From G020354785 sp964461435 (lineage in GTDB: Bacteria; Bacteroidota; Bacteroidia; Bacteroidales; UBA10428): a DNA stretch of 64,000 nucleotides. A program made the position numbers and the translations under genes. Below, piece by piece: positions 41,569-50,184 of the stretch. A model generated the notes under the pieces. It saw nothing but the letters and a program-made list of their open reading frames with translations. It made no database searches and was not told where the DNA came from. The number at the start of each line of letters is the position of its first letter. Within the stretch, counting starts at the first letter, position 1. The DNA lies in contig CAYWUI010000012.1 of NCBI GenBank assembly GCA_964461435.1, positions 9,371 to 73,370 of the forward strand, in the 5' to 3' direction.

Positions 41569-42324
41569 ATGAGACAATTCGGACTTATAGGTTATCCTTT
41601 AAGCCATTCATTTTCAATGAAATACTTTAATGATAAGTTCAGGGATGAGAACATTGATAATTGCCGGTACTTTAACTTTCCTATCGATACAATTGAGAAA
41701 CTGCCGGCACTGATTACAGAAAATAAGGAGTTAAACGGATTAAATGTGACAATTCCCTATAAGGAAAAAGTAATTAAATACCTTGATAAAATTGATGGTA
41801 CGGCCAGGGAGATTGGAGCAGTAAACACAATTAAAATTGACAGAAGTAATGATAAATATAAACTAACGGGCTATAACACCGATGCTTATGGTTTTCAATA
41901 TTCCATAACGCCTCATCTGAAAGAAATCCATAAAAAAGCCATGATCCTGGGTACAGGAGGTGCTTCAAAGGCCATTGCATACGTGTTTAACCAGCTGCAT
42001 ATAAAATATATTTTTGTTTCACGGAATCCCAGGATGGGCAATCATATTTCATATGATATTCTCAACAGACAATTGATGGACGAACATAAAATAATAGTTA
42101 ATACTTCTCCCGTCGGCACATATCCGGATATTGATAAATGTCCGGATATACCTTATGAATATATTACTGATAACCACCTGGTATATGATCTTATATATAA
42201 CCCCGGGATAAGTAAACTTCTGAAAAAGTGCTCACTGAAAGGTGCAAATGTGATAAACGGATTGTTAATGCTGCATCTTCAGGCAGAGAAAGCCTGGGAA
42301 ATATGGAACAGCGAAAGTCAATAG
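41569..42324 (+). CDS. aroE: Shikimate dehydrogenase
   Basis: 251 residues. Shikimate-binding motifs: FGLIGYPLSHSFSMKYFNDK, LNGLNVTIPYKEKVIKYLD (catalytic Lys in PYKE), GAVNTI and GYNTDAYGFQ (catalytic Asp). The NADP(H) domain has AMILGTGGASKAIAY, IVNTSPVGTYP and the final NGLLMLHLQAEKAWEIW. It reduces 3-dehydroshikimate to shikimate in aromatic amino-acid synthesis. It ends convergently with the YfiR-like gene, overlapping by 7 bp. Confidence 0.95.
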   Translation: MRQFGLIGYPLSHSFSMKYFNDKFRDENIDNCRYFNFPIDTIEKLPALITENKELNGLNVTIPYKEKVIKYLDKIDGTAREIGAVNTIKIDRSNDKYKLTGYNTDAYGFQYSITPHLKEIHKKAMILGTGGASKAIAYVFNQLHIKYIFVSRNPRMGNHISYDILNRQLMDEHKIIVNTSPVGTYPDIDKCPDIPYEYITDNHLVYDLIYNPGISKLLKKCSLKGANVINGLLMLHLQAEKAWEIWNSESQ

Positions 42325-42833
42325 CTTTGAATTGCCATCTCCTGGAGTTTTGCACTTACCTTTATTCCGTATTTGGAAGCATTTGCCTGCTTCATCTCAA
42401 ATTTAAGCTTGTCGCCGACAATTAAAAAATTTATTGCTGATCCCAAATCAATAGACCCGGCCTTTTCTGTAATTAATAGCGTGCTCATATTATCTATCTG
42501 CGCAACTATCTGACCAATCTGTTTAGTATGGCTGAAAGGTATAAAAAGTATGTGGCATTTGGTAATTTCTTCGACTGATTTTAACTCCTGGATAGATATG
42601 TCCTGTGTACCCACTTTTTTGCCCGATGTATAACTTATTAATTCATCCGCTACAGGAGAGGAGCCGAATGTTCCTATAATAAACGGACCTGTTTTATAAT
42701 TGACCGGCCATTCAATTAATCTTGAGAAATTGTATATAAACATTGCCTGTGCCTTGGGTATGCCTGTTTGTGCATATATAAAAGCAGGAATAATTATTAT
42801 AAATAATACTGTAATTATTGCAGATTTTTTCAT
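42318..42833 (-). CDS. YfiR-family periplasmic protein (DUF4154)
   Basis: 171 residues with a signal peptide ending FIYAQ. The body matches the YfiR fold: AMFIYNFSRLIEWP at the start, PFIIGTFGSSPVADEL, CHILFIPFSHTKQIGQ, and the C-terminal LGSAINFLIVGDKLKFEM followed by KYGIKVSAKLQEMA. In pseudomonads YfiR restrains the diguanylate cyclase YfiN from the periplasm; here no cyclase or kinase is adjacent, so its partner may be elsewhere. It overlaps the 3' end of aroE on the opposite strand. Confidence 0.85.
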   Translation of the reverse strand: MKKSAIITVLFIIIIPAFIYAQTGIPKAQAMFIYNFSRLIEWPVNYKTGPFIIGTFGSSPVADELISYTSGKKVGTQDISIQELKSVEEITKCHILFIPFSHTKQIGQIVAQIDNMSTLLITEKAGSIDLGSAINFLIVGDKLKFEMKQANASKYGIKVSAKLQEMAIQSY

Positions 42834-42958
42834 AATAAATTCAGATGTTTTCGCAATTTTCTACGTTAAAAAATAAAAAATGTTTTACAAATATAATTCA
42901 ATGATTTGTTCCATAGGATAAAGAAAGTCATTTTAAATATTATTAACAACAGCAAATA

Positions 42959-43711
42959 TCAAATTATATTAACATGGTATTCTATATTTGTTAAAAATAG
43001 TCCGCGCGCAGGAGCTGTGTAACTTAACTTGATTTTTTGTTCAACAATTGTTTTAAATTCGGAAATTTCCATTTTATCACGGCCTATTATTACCATGGTC
43101 CCGACAATGGCCCTTACCATATTCCTTAAGAACCGGTCAGCTTTAATGCTGAAAATTAATCTGTCTCCATAATCATCCCATTTCGAATAAAAAATCTTGC
43201 AAACATTTGTCCTGGCATTGCTATGCGATTTGCTGAAACTTGTAAAATCCTTCATGCTTTGAAGCCAGGCAGCCGCTTCATTCATTTTTTCCAGGTTTAG
43301 CCTGTCATATATGTACCAGCCGTATTCCTTTGTAAAAGGATCATTTATTCTTGATATATGGTAGTCATATGTTCTGGATATCGCATCAAACCTGGCATGT
43401 GAATGATCTTTGACTTTAAATATTCTGTATACCGAGATGTCAGAAGGCAAAAGACTGTTTAACCTGTATATCAAACCCGAATTATTTTCCAGCAATGTAT
43501 TCTCACTGTCAAAATGGGCCATAAAGAACCTTGCATGAACTCCTGTATCAGTCCTGCCAGCTCCTGTCGTAACGATTTTTTCCCTGATGACAGTTGACAT
43601 GACTTTATCTAAAATGGACTGCACCGTAACCGCATTTGGCTGAATTTGCCAGCCATGATAATTTGTCCCTTTAAATGCAAAATGAATAAAATACCTTTGT
43701 TTTATAGCCAT
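42959..43711 (-). CDS. truA: tRNA pseudouridine(38-40) synthase
   Basis: 250 residues. Signature motifs: YFIHFAFKGTNYHGWQIQPN, VTTGAGRTDTGVHARFFMAH with the catalytic Asp in GRTDTGVHA, YDYHISR, and FTSFSKSH followed by ADRFLRNMVRAIVGTMVIIG. It isomerises uridines 38-40 in the anticodon arm. Single gene on the minus strand, divergent from the moxR-bat operon. Confidence 0.96.
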   Translation of the reverse strand: MAIKQRYFIHFAFKGTNYHGWQIQPNAVTVQSILDKVMSTVIREKIVTTGAGRTDTGVHARFFMAHFDSENTLLENNSGLIYRLNSLLPSDISVYRIFKVKDHSHARFDAISRTYDYHISRINDPFTKEYGWYIYDRLNLEKMNEAAAWLQSMKDFTSFSKSHSNARTNVCKIFYSKWDDYGDRLIFSIKADRFLRNMVRAIVGTMVIIGRDKMEISEFKTIVEQKIKLSYTAPARGLFLTNIEYHVNII

Positions 43712-43910
43712 GACTGTTTAATATCTTTTGCTGAAAATTAATACAGTATTACTGCCAAAATTGCAAACTCTTGATTTATTATAAGCTGGAAATCACAAAA
43801 ATTTTGTAACTAGTTGATATTTAACAATTTTTAACATAAGTTAACTGACTGCAATTCAATATATTATATCTATTAAAAAAAAATAACAAATCATTTGGAA
43901 TAAATTTTGC

Positions 43911-43918
43911 TACCTTCG
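43911..43918 (+). promoter_or_regulatory. Candidate -7 promoter box for the moxR-bat operon
   Basis: TACCTTCG, a common variant of the Bacteroidota -7 box (TAnnTTTG/TTCG), lies 49 bp before the moxR ATG. A TTTG is present upstream but at 13 bp spacing, shorter than usual, so only the -7 element is proposed. Confidence 0.35.
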
Positions 43919-43967
43919 GCACTGTTTAAATAAAAATCTATTAATAAAGTCAAAAATTAACAATAGT

Positions 43968-44966
43968 ATGGGTGAAATAGCAATAAACATAAAAGAATTA
44001 AATGAAAAAATACAAAAGGAGAGCTCTTTTGTAGATATTATTAATATTGAGATTAAGAAGGTAATTGTCGGACAGAAACATTTGATTGACAGCTTATTGA
44101 TAGGCCTGCTTTCAGATGGGCATATACTTATTGAAGGGGTGCCGGGACTGGCAAAAACACTGGCTATAAAAACACTTGCACAAACTATTGATGCAAAATT
44201 CAGCAGAATACAATTTACTCCTGATCTGCTACCTGCTGATCTAATAGGCACCATGATCTATAGCCAGAAAAAGGAAGACTTCCTGGTAAAGAAAGGCCCT
44301 GTATTTGCCAATTTTATACTGGCCGATGAAGTTAACAGATCTCCTGCAAAGGTTCAGAGTGCACTTTTGGAGGCTATGCAGGAAAAGCAGGTTACAATAG
44401 GTTCTGAGTCCTATCCGTTACCTATGCCCTTTTTGGTTATGGCGACCCAAAATCCTATTGAACAGGAAGGTACCTACCCCTTACCTGAGGCACAGGTTGA
44501 TCGTTTTATGCTTAAAGTGGTAATTGACTATCCTAACCAGGATGATGAACGACTTATAATGAGAGAAAATCTCGGTAAGGTATTTCCTTCACCTTCAACC
44601 GTCATGAAACCTTCAGATATATTAAGGGCCAGGGAAGTTGTTAAAGAAGTATATATGGATGAGAAAATTGAACAATATATATTAAATATAGTCTTTGCAA
44701 CAAGATACCCCGGTGAATATAACCTGGGGCAATACACTAATATGATTAATTATGGGGGTTCACCAAGGGCTAGCATATATATTGCAGCAGCATCAAAAGC
44801 TTACGCCTTTATCAAGAGGAGAGGTTATGTCATACCTGAAGATGTCAGGGCTGTTTGCCATGATGTGCTGAGGCACCGAATCGGACTTACATATGAAGCG
44901 GAAGCCGAGAATATATCTGCTGAACATATTATTACAGACATACTTAATAATATAGAGGTTCCTTAA
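43968..44966 (+). CDS. MoxR-family AAA+ ATPase
   Basis: 332 residues. Walker A is LIEGVPGLAKTLAIKTLAQT, Walker B is FILADEVNRSPAKVQSALLE, sensor 1 is MATQNPIEQEGTYPLPEAQ and the arginine-containing lid follows (VPEDVRAVCHDVLRHRIGLT-like). MoxR ATPases act with DUF58 and VWA proteins as chaperone-like assembly machines. It is the first gene of an operon running to batE: moxR, a small exported protein, DUF58, a BatD-like protein, batA, batB, batC, batD, batE. The whole set is associated with aerotolerance and envelope stress in Bacteroides. Confidence 0.93.
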   Translation: MGEIAINIKELNEKIQKESSFVDIINIEIKKVIVGQKHLIDSLLIGLLSDGHILIEGVPGLAKTLAIKTLAQTIDAKFSRIQFTPDLLPADLIGTMIYSQKKEDFLVKKGPVFANFILADEVNRSPAKVQSALLEAMQEKQVTIGSESYPLPMPFLVMATQNPIEQEGTYPLPEAQVDRFMLKVVIDYPNQDDERLIMRENLGKVFPSPSTVMKPSDILRAREVVKEVYMDEKIEQYILNIVFATRYPGEYNLGQYTNMINYGGSPRASIYIAAASKAYAFIKRRGYVIPEDVRAVCHDVLRHRIGLTYEAEAENISAEHIITDILNNIEVP

Positions 44967-44989
44967 TAAAATAATGAATCTGAAGATTA

Positions 44990-45400
44990 ATGAGAATAAG
45001 TATTTATATAGGGGCAATAGCTTTTATTTTAACATTACAGGTCAATGGCCAGAATTATATCGGGCTTCATAAGGATGAGATTGCCAGTTTAATGAAGGAG
45101 ACACAAAGGGACTTTAAACTGAATACAGGGATTATAAATAAAGTATACAATTATCTCAAATATGAGGATAAGGTAAATGAGCAGACCTTACTATTCTTTC
45201 TTGATGAAGATGATTGTTGTACCTGCGTAAGGCTTATGTCGGACTATACCAATTTAAACGATGTTACAGACACATTAAATAGCAAATACACAAGGACTGG
45301 TGAAAATACATGGACCTATAAAGAAATGGATGTAGTATATACAGTTAGACTGGAGAAGGAAGAGTGGTACTTTACAGTTATCACAAAAAAAGAGAATTAA
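44990..45400 (+). CDS. Small exported protein of unknown function in bat operon
   Basis: 136 residues with a signal peptide (MRISIYIGAIAFILTLQVNGQ). The mature part is small and mixed alpha/beta, with three cysteines clustered in DEDDCCTCVRLMSDY. It lies 23 bp after moxR and 25 bp before the DUF58 gene, in the same direction. It is not part of the canonical Bat gene set, and I do not recognise the family. A role in envelope integrity is a guess from position. Confidence 0.65.
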   Translation: MRISIYIGAIAFILTLQVNGQNYIGLHKDEIASLMKETQRDFKLNTGIINKVYNYLKYEDKVNEQTLLFFLDEDDCCTCVRLMSDYTNLNDVTDTLNSKYTRTGENTWTYKEMDVVYTVRLEKEEWYFTVITKKEN

Positions 45401-45425
45401 TAATATGCTGAAGTTCATTTGAATT

Positions 45426-46295
45426 GTGGAAGCAACTGAATTAATTAAACGGGTTAGAAAAATAGAAATAAAAAGCAGGGGACTGTCAAAACATATATTT
45501 GCAGGGGAATATCATTCTGCATTCAAGGGAAAAGGCATGGCCTTTAGTGAAGTGAGGGAATATCAATACGGAGATGATATCAGAAATATAGACTGGAACG
45601 TCACTGCCAGGTTTAATCATCCCTATATTAAGATCTATGAAGAAGAGAGGGAACTGACGGTAATGTTAATAATTGATGTAAGCGGTTCGCGCGAATTTGG
45701 CACACAGTCATTGTTGAAAAAAAATCTTATAACTGAAATATCAGCAGTACTTTCGTTTTCTGCTATTCAGAATAATGATAAAGTAGGTGTTATAATGTTC
45801 AGTGACAGGATTGAAAAATTTATACCTCCTAAGAAAGGAAAACAGCATATATTAAGAATCATAAGAGAACTTTTAAATTTTGAGCCCGTGAATAAAGGAA
45901 CAAATATTACCGGGGCCCTAAGGTTTCTTATAAATGCCATTAAAAAAAGAAGCACATCTTTCTTAATATCTGATTTCATGGATGATAATTTTGATGATGC
46001 GCTTAAAATAGCTTCAAAAAAACACGATTTGGTCGGACTGAAAATATATGATGTGAGAGAGACAGAATTGCCGTCTATAGGATTAATAAAAATGCTGGAT
46101 GCCGAGAGTGGTGAAGATATTTGGATCGATACCTCCAATAATTATATACGTGATATATACAGGCATTCATGGAGAAGACGCAGCGAAGACATGAATGAAA
46201 TGTTATCTAAACTTGGTGTGGACTTTACCTCTATATCAACTGGAGAGGACTATGTGAAACCATTAATAAATCTTTTTAAAAGAAGAGCCCGGTAG
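45426..46295 (+). CDS. DUF58 protein with VWA-like fold
   Basis: 289 residues starting at a GTG. The DUF58 motif is YHSAFKGKGMAFSEVREYQY followed by DIRNIDWNVTARF, and a degenerate VWA MIDAS appears as LIIDVSGSREFG. DUF58 proteins work with MoxR ATPases. It follows the small exported protein by 25 bp and precedes the BatD-like gene, so it belongs to the aerotolerance operon. Confidence 0.92.
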   Translation: MEATELIKRVRKIEIKSRGLSKHIFAGEYHSAFKGKGMAFSEVREYQYGDDIRNIDWNVTARFNHPYIKIYEEERELTVMLIIDVSGSREFGTQSLLKKNLITEISAVLSFSAIQNNDKVGVIMFSDRIEKFIPPKKGKQHILRIIRELLNFEPVNKGTNITGALRFLINAIKKRSTSFLISDFMDDNFDDALKIASKKHDLVGLKIYDVRETELPSIGLIKMLDAESGEDIWIDTSNNYIRDIYRHSWRRRSEDMNEMLSKLGVDFTSISTGEDYVKPLINLFKRRAR

Positions 46296-46347
46296 AATAT
46301 TTGAAACAGCAAGAAAAAAATTTTAGGTTTGAAAAGATATAAATAGA

Positions 46348-47346
46348 ATGGATAAAAAGGTCGTTAAACGAATTACAGGTTTATATATAATCTCAGCATT
46401 TGTATTTGTTTCGCAAATAGCTTATCCCCAGCTGGTAACTATTAATATTGAACTTGATACCAGCAGGATACTTATAGGTGATCAGGTGAATATGTCAATT
46501 GAGGTCATAAAATCAGGGAATTCATCTGTAAAATTTCCGGAATTTGATAAAAACCTCACTGATGAAATAGAAATAGTTGATAAGTCAGATATTGATTCCG
46601 CAAAGCTGGATAATAATAAGATTGCTCTGTATCAAAATCTGACCATTACAGCTTTTGACAGCGGACTGTTTTATATCCCGCCTGTAAATTTTATATACAG
46701 TGACAGGGGATTTACCGATTCAATAAGTTCATCGGCCAATTATCTGGAAGTCCTTCCCGTGAAAATTGATACAACAGGTACGATAAGAGATATTAAAGGA
46801 TTATATAAAGCTCCCTACAGTTTCAGTGAAATATATCCTTATATATTGATGCTGTTTTTTGTCGGGTTGCTTATTTGGTTTATTATATACTATATCGACA
46901 GGAAAAAGAAAGACGAACCAATACTCAGAAGAATAAAGCCTTCTGAGCTGCCTCATGTTATTGCTTTACGGGAGCTTGATAAATTAAAAGCTGAAAAATT
47001 ATGGCAGCAGAATAAGATCAAGTTATACTATACAAGGTTGACTGAAATAGTCCGTACTTATATTGAGAGAAGATTTGATATCATGGCTATGGAACAGACG
47101 ACAGGTGAAATATTGTATGAATTTAAGGACAGGGGAATTGAAAATGTAAATTATAATATTTTAGAGCAATTGCTTAATCTTGCCGATTTGGTGAAGTTTG
47201 CGAAGGGTGAGCCCCTGCCTGAAGAAAATACTACTCATATGGAGAATGCCTATGAGTTTGTCAGGAATACCAAATATGTGCCGGCTGAAGAAACCGGCGC
47301 TGAAGATAGAGGTTTAAAAAACAAACAGAAAGAATTAACAGCTTAA
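46348..47346 (+). CDS. BatD-like/DUF4381-type membrane protein
   Basis: 332 residues: signal peptide (YIISAFVFVSQIAYPQ), an immunoglobulin-like periplasmic part resembling the first domain of BatD (LVTINIELDTSRILIGDQVN), one membrane helix (YILMLFFVGLLIWFIIYYI) and a cytosolic tail with the DUF4381-type pattern LPHVIALRELDKLKAEKLWQ and KLYYTRLTEIVRTYIERRFD. It sits between the DUF58 and batA genes (3 bp before batA). It probably contributes to the Bat complex. Confidence 0.8.
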   Translation: MDKKVVKRITGLYIISAFVFVSQIAYPQLVTINIELDTSRILIGDQVNMSIEVIKSGNSSVKFPEFDKNLTDEIEIVDKSDIDSAKLDNNKIALYQNLTITAFDSGLFYIPPVNFIYSDRGFTDSISSSANYLEVLPVKIDTTGTIRDIKGLYKAPYSFSEIYPYILMLFFVGLLIWFIIYYIDRKKKDEPILRRIKPSELPHVIALRELDKLKAEKLWQQNKIKLYYTRLTEIVRTYIERRFDIMAMEQTTGEILYEFKDRGIENVNYNILEQLLNLADLVKFAKGEPLPEENTTHMENAYEFVRNTKYVPAEETGAEDRGLKNKQKELTA

Positions 47347-47349
47347 AGT

Positions 47350-48348
47350 ATGGGTCACTTTGAATTTGCACATCCGGATTATTTTTATTTACTGTTATTA
47401 TTAATACCTGTGATTGCATGGTATATATGGAAGGAAAAAAAGTTCAATGCCACAATCCTGGTATCAACAATTCAGCCGCTGAAAAATGCCGGAAAGTCTT
47501 TTAAAATATACTTCAGGCATATATTATTTATACTTAGAATATTAACTTTAATACTCCTTATTATAGTCCTTGCCAGGCCACAATCTACAAAGAGCTGGGA
47601 AAAGAGTATTACAGAGGGTATAGATATAATAATAGCACTGGATATTTCAGGGAGCATGCTTGCACGCGATTTTAATCCGGACAGGCTGGAGGCTTCAAAA
47701 GATATAGCCACAGAGTTTATTTCGGGAAGAAGAAATGACAGAATGGGACTGGTCGTATTTAGTGGAGAAAGTTTTACTCAGTGCCCTTTAACCACTGATC
47801 ATAAAGTACTGATAAACCTGTTCGGCAACATTAAAAGCGGCATGATTGAAGACGGAACAGCCATAGGGGTCGGACTGGCAAACGCCATAAAAAGGCTAAA
47901 GGATAGTGATGCTATAAGTAAAGTGATAATACTGTTAACTGACGGTGTAAATAACAGGGGGTCTGTCGACCCTTTAACAGCAGCAGAGATTGCAAAGACC
48001 TTTGGAATAAGGGTCTATACAATCGGAGTCGGCAGTAGGGGTAATGCACCTTATCCGGTGCAAAATCCATTTACAGGAAATATTGTTTATCAGAATATGC
48101 CCGTGGAAATTGATGAAGAAGTGTTGCAGGAAATCGCCGATATTACTAATGGCAAATACTTCCGTGCAACAGATAATGAGAAACTTAGAGAAATATACAG
48201 GATAATCGATAAGCTTGAAAAATCAAAGATCGATGTCAGGGAATACAGTAAAAAGCAGGAGAAATATTTGTGGTTTGCTTTAGCAGCAACCATAATATTA
48301 TCAGGCGAGATGCTGATGAAAAATACTGTGCTTAAGAATATACCTTAA
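47350..48348 (+). CDS. batA: BatA, VWA-domain membrane protein
   Basis: 332 residues: N-terminal helix pair (YFYLLLLLIPVIAWYIW and ILFILRILTLILLIIVLARP), then a periplasmic or cytosolic VWA domain with a complete MIDAS, DIIIALDISGSMLARDF (DxSxS), the Thr of QCPLTTDH and the Asp of ILLTDGVNNRG, and a C-terminal membrane helix. BatA is a core component of the Bacteroides aerotolerance operon. Four bases separate it from the upstream gene and 12 bp from batB. Confidence 0.92.
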   Translation: MGHFEFAHPDYFYLLLLLIPVIAWYIWKEKKFNATILVSTIQPLKNAGKSFKIYFRHILFILRILTLILLIIVLARPQSTKSWEKSITEGIDIIIALDISGSMLARDFNPDRLEASKDIATEFISGRRNDRMGLVVFSGESFTQCPLTTDHKVLINLFGNIKSGMIEDGTAIGVGLANAIKRLKDSDAISKVIILLTDGVNNRGSVDPLTAAEIAKTFGIRVYTIGVGSRGNAPYPVQNPFTGNIVYQNMPVEIDEEVLQEIADITNGKYFRATDNEKLREIYRIIDKLEKSKIDVREYSKKQEKYLWFALAATIILSGEMLMKNTVLKNIP

Positions 48349-48360
48349 TGCTTATTTGAT

Positions 48361-49398
48361 ATGTTCAGATTTGGCCATAGCGAGTTTCTTTATATGCTTG
48401 CCGGTATCCCGGCACTGGTAATTATTTACATTATTGCCTGTCAAATTAAGAAGAAATCAATAAGGAAGTTCGGAAATCCGGCTGTTGTTTCACAGTTGAT
48501 GCCCGATATTTCAGGTTTAAGATCACATTTGAAATTTATTATCCTCACCCTGGCATTAATAACTTTAATTTTTGCGTTATCGGGCCCGCAATTCGGTTCC
48601 AGGCTCAAAGAGATAAAAAGAAAAGGTATTGAGATAATTATTGCCCTTGATATTTCAAACAGTATGCGAGCCGAAGATATTAAACCTGACAGGCTGGAAA
48701 GGTCCAGGCAGGCGATACTCAGATTACTTGATCAGCTGGAAAATGACAGGATCGGACTTATTGTTTTTGCAGGCGATGCATATACTCAGGTGCCAATTAC
48801 AACTGACTATGATGGTGCCAGGATGTTTTTGAATAATATTAATACGGATATCGTATCACGTCAGGGTACTGCGATTGATAAAGCTATAAGACTGGCCAGC
48901 AACTCATTTACACAGGATGCTGAAGCAAACAAAGCAATTATTATAATATCTGACGGCGAGAATCATGAAGGAGATGCGATTCAGGCTGCAGAAGAGGCAA
49001 ATGAAAAAGGAATAAAGGTCTATACAATAGGTATGGGGTCACACGAAGGGGCCCCCATTCCAATTAAAGATGCGTATTATCAGCAGGAATTTTTAAAGGA
49101 CAGGCAGGGAAATGTGGTTACTACCAAGTTGAATTCAAAGATGCTGACTCAGATTGCAGTGGCAGGAGGGGGCAAATATTATCATGCAACAAGTACTAAT
49201 GTTGGCCTGAATAAGCTGTTTAGTGACTTAGACAAGCTTGATAAAGTTGAGATTGAATCCAAAGTATATTCTGAATATGAAGAACAATTTCCTGTACTTG
49301 TATGGATAGCCCTTGGACTGATAATACTGGATTTCCTGATCCTGGAAAGAAAGAATAAATGGCTGAAAAATATTAAAATATATAAGTTGAAATTATAA
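48361..49398 (+). CDS. batB: BatB, VWA-domain membrane protein
   Basis: 345 residues, a paralogue of BatA: N-terminal helices (LYMLAGIPALVIIYIIACQI, FIILTLALITLIFALSGPQF), a MIDAS-bearing VWA domain (EIIIALDISNSMRAEDIKPD, QVPITTDYDG, IIIISDGENHEGD) and a C-terminal helix (LVWIALGLIILDFLILE). It follows batA by 12 bp and precedes batC by 3 bp. Presumably it forms a complex with BatA. Confidence 0.92.
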   Translation: MFRFGHSEFLYMLAGIPALVIIYIIACQIKKKSIRKFGNPAVVSQLMPDISGLRSHLKFIILTLALITLIFALSGPQFGSRLKEIKRKGIEIIIALDISNSMRAEDIKPDRLERSRQAILRLLDQLENDRIGLIVFAGDAYTQVPITTDYDGARMFLNNINTDIVSRQGTAIDKAIRLASNSFTQDAEANKAIIIISDGENHEGDAIQAAEEANEKGIKVYTIGMGSHEGAPIPIKDAYYQQEFLKDRQGNVVTTKLNSKMLTQIAVAGGGKYYHATSTNVGLNKLFSDLDKLDKVEIESKVYSEYEEQFPVLVWIALGLIILDFLILERKNKWLKNIKIYKLKL

Positions 49399-49401
49399 AC
49401 G

Positions 49402-50145
49402 ATGATGAAATTTATTTTGTATATATTGATGGCTCTTATCAGTATCCAGGTATTTTCCCAGAGTGAAAGAAAATATATAAGACAGGGGAACAGGCAGTAT
49501 CTTAAAGAAAAATACGATGACGCCGAAGTACAATATCGTAAAGCCCTGGAAAAATCTCCTGATTCAAAAAAGGCTGATTACAACCTGGCCAATACTCTTT
49601 ATAAACAGGAGAAATATGAGGCAGCAGGAACAAAATATTTAAATCTTGCAGGCAATGAAAAAGATAAAGGAGAACTTGCCAGGTACTATTATAACCTTGG
49701 TAATTCATTATTTAAGGAAAATAACTTTGAGAAAAGTATTGAAGCCTATAAAAACTCATTAAGAAACAATGCGGGTGATATGGATGCAAAGCATAATCTT
49801 CAACTTACGATGAGCATGCTTAAAATGCAGCAACAGCAGCAACAGCAGCAACAGCAGCAACANNNNNNNNNNNNNNNNNNNNNNNNNNNNNNNNNNNNNN
49901 NNNNNNNNNNNNNNNNNNNNNNNNNNNNNNNNNNNNNNNNNNNNNNNNNNNNNNNNNNNNNNCAGCAGCAGCAGCAACAGCAGAAAGATGAACAACAACA
50001 GGCACAGCAGCAACCTGCAAAGAAAGATGAGATTTCAAAGGAAGATGCCGAAAGGATTCTTGATGCCCTGGAAAGGGAAGAGGATGACGTGCTTAAGAAA
50101 CTTCAGAAACAAGTTAAAAAAGTACCGGTGGATAAAAACTGGTAA
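49402..50145 (+). CDS. batC: BatC, TPR protein with polyglutamine stretch (interrupted by assembly gap)
   Basis: About 247 residues as given, but the true length is unknown because 100 Ns lie within it. A signal peptide (ILYILMALISIQVFSQ) precedes TPR repeats (KKADYNLANTLYKQEKYEAA, ARYYYNLGNSLFKENNFEKS). The gap is flanked on both sides by CAG/CAA glutamine codons. The C-terminus, EISKEDAERILDALEREEDD followed by VLKKLQKQVK, is the usual BatC end. It keeps the reading frame across the Ns, yet the number of glutamines is uncertain. Confidence 0.85.
   Translation: MMKFILYILMALISIQVFSQSERKYIRQGNRQYLKEKYDDAEVQYRKALEKSPDSKKADYNLANTLYKQEKYEAAGTKYLNLAGNEKDKGELARYYYNLGNSLFKENNFEKSIEAYKNSLRNNAGDMDAKHNLQLTMSMLKMQQQQQQQQQQQXXXXXXXXXXXXXXXXXXXXXXXXXXXXXXXXXXQQQQQQQKDEQQQAQQQPAKKDEISKEDAERILDALEREEDDVLKKLQKQVKKVPVDKNW
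49863..49962. other. 100-N assembly gap in a CAG/CAA repeat
   Basis: Exactly 100 Ns, the conventional size for a gap of unknown length, inside the glutamine-codon repeat of batC. The repeat presumably could not be assembled. The real DNA is likely more CAG/CAA, but length and frame are not known. Confidence 0.95.
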
Positions 50146-50184
50146 TTAAATATTATTTAATGTGTTAAAATTTAAATATACTTA

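Noticed and set aside
49830..49990. CAG repeat as an intergenic satellite
   Set aside because: It is in frame in batC and encodes the glutamine stretch common in BatC proteins.
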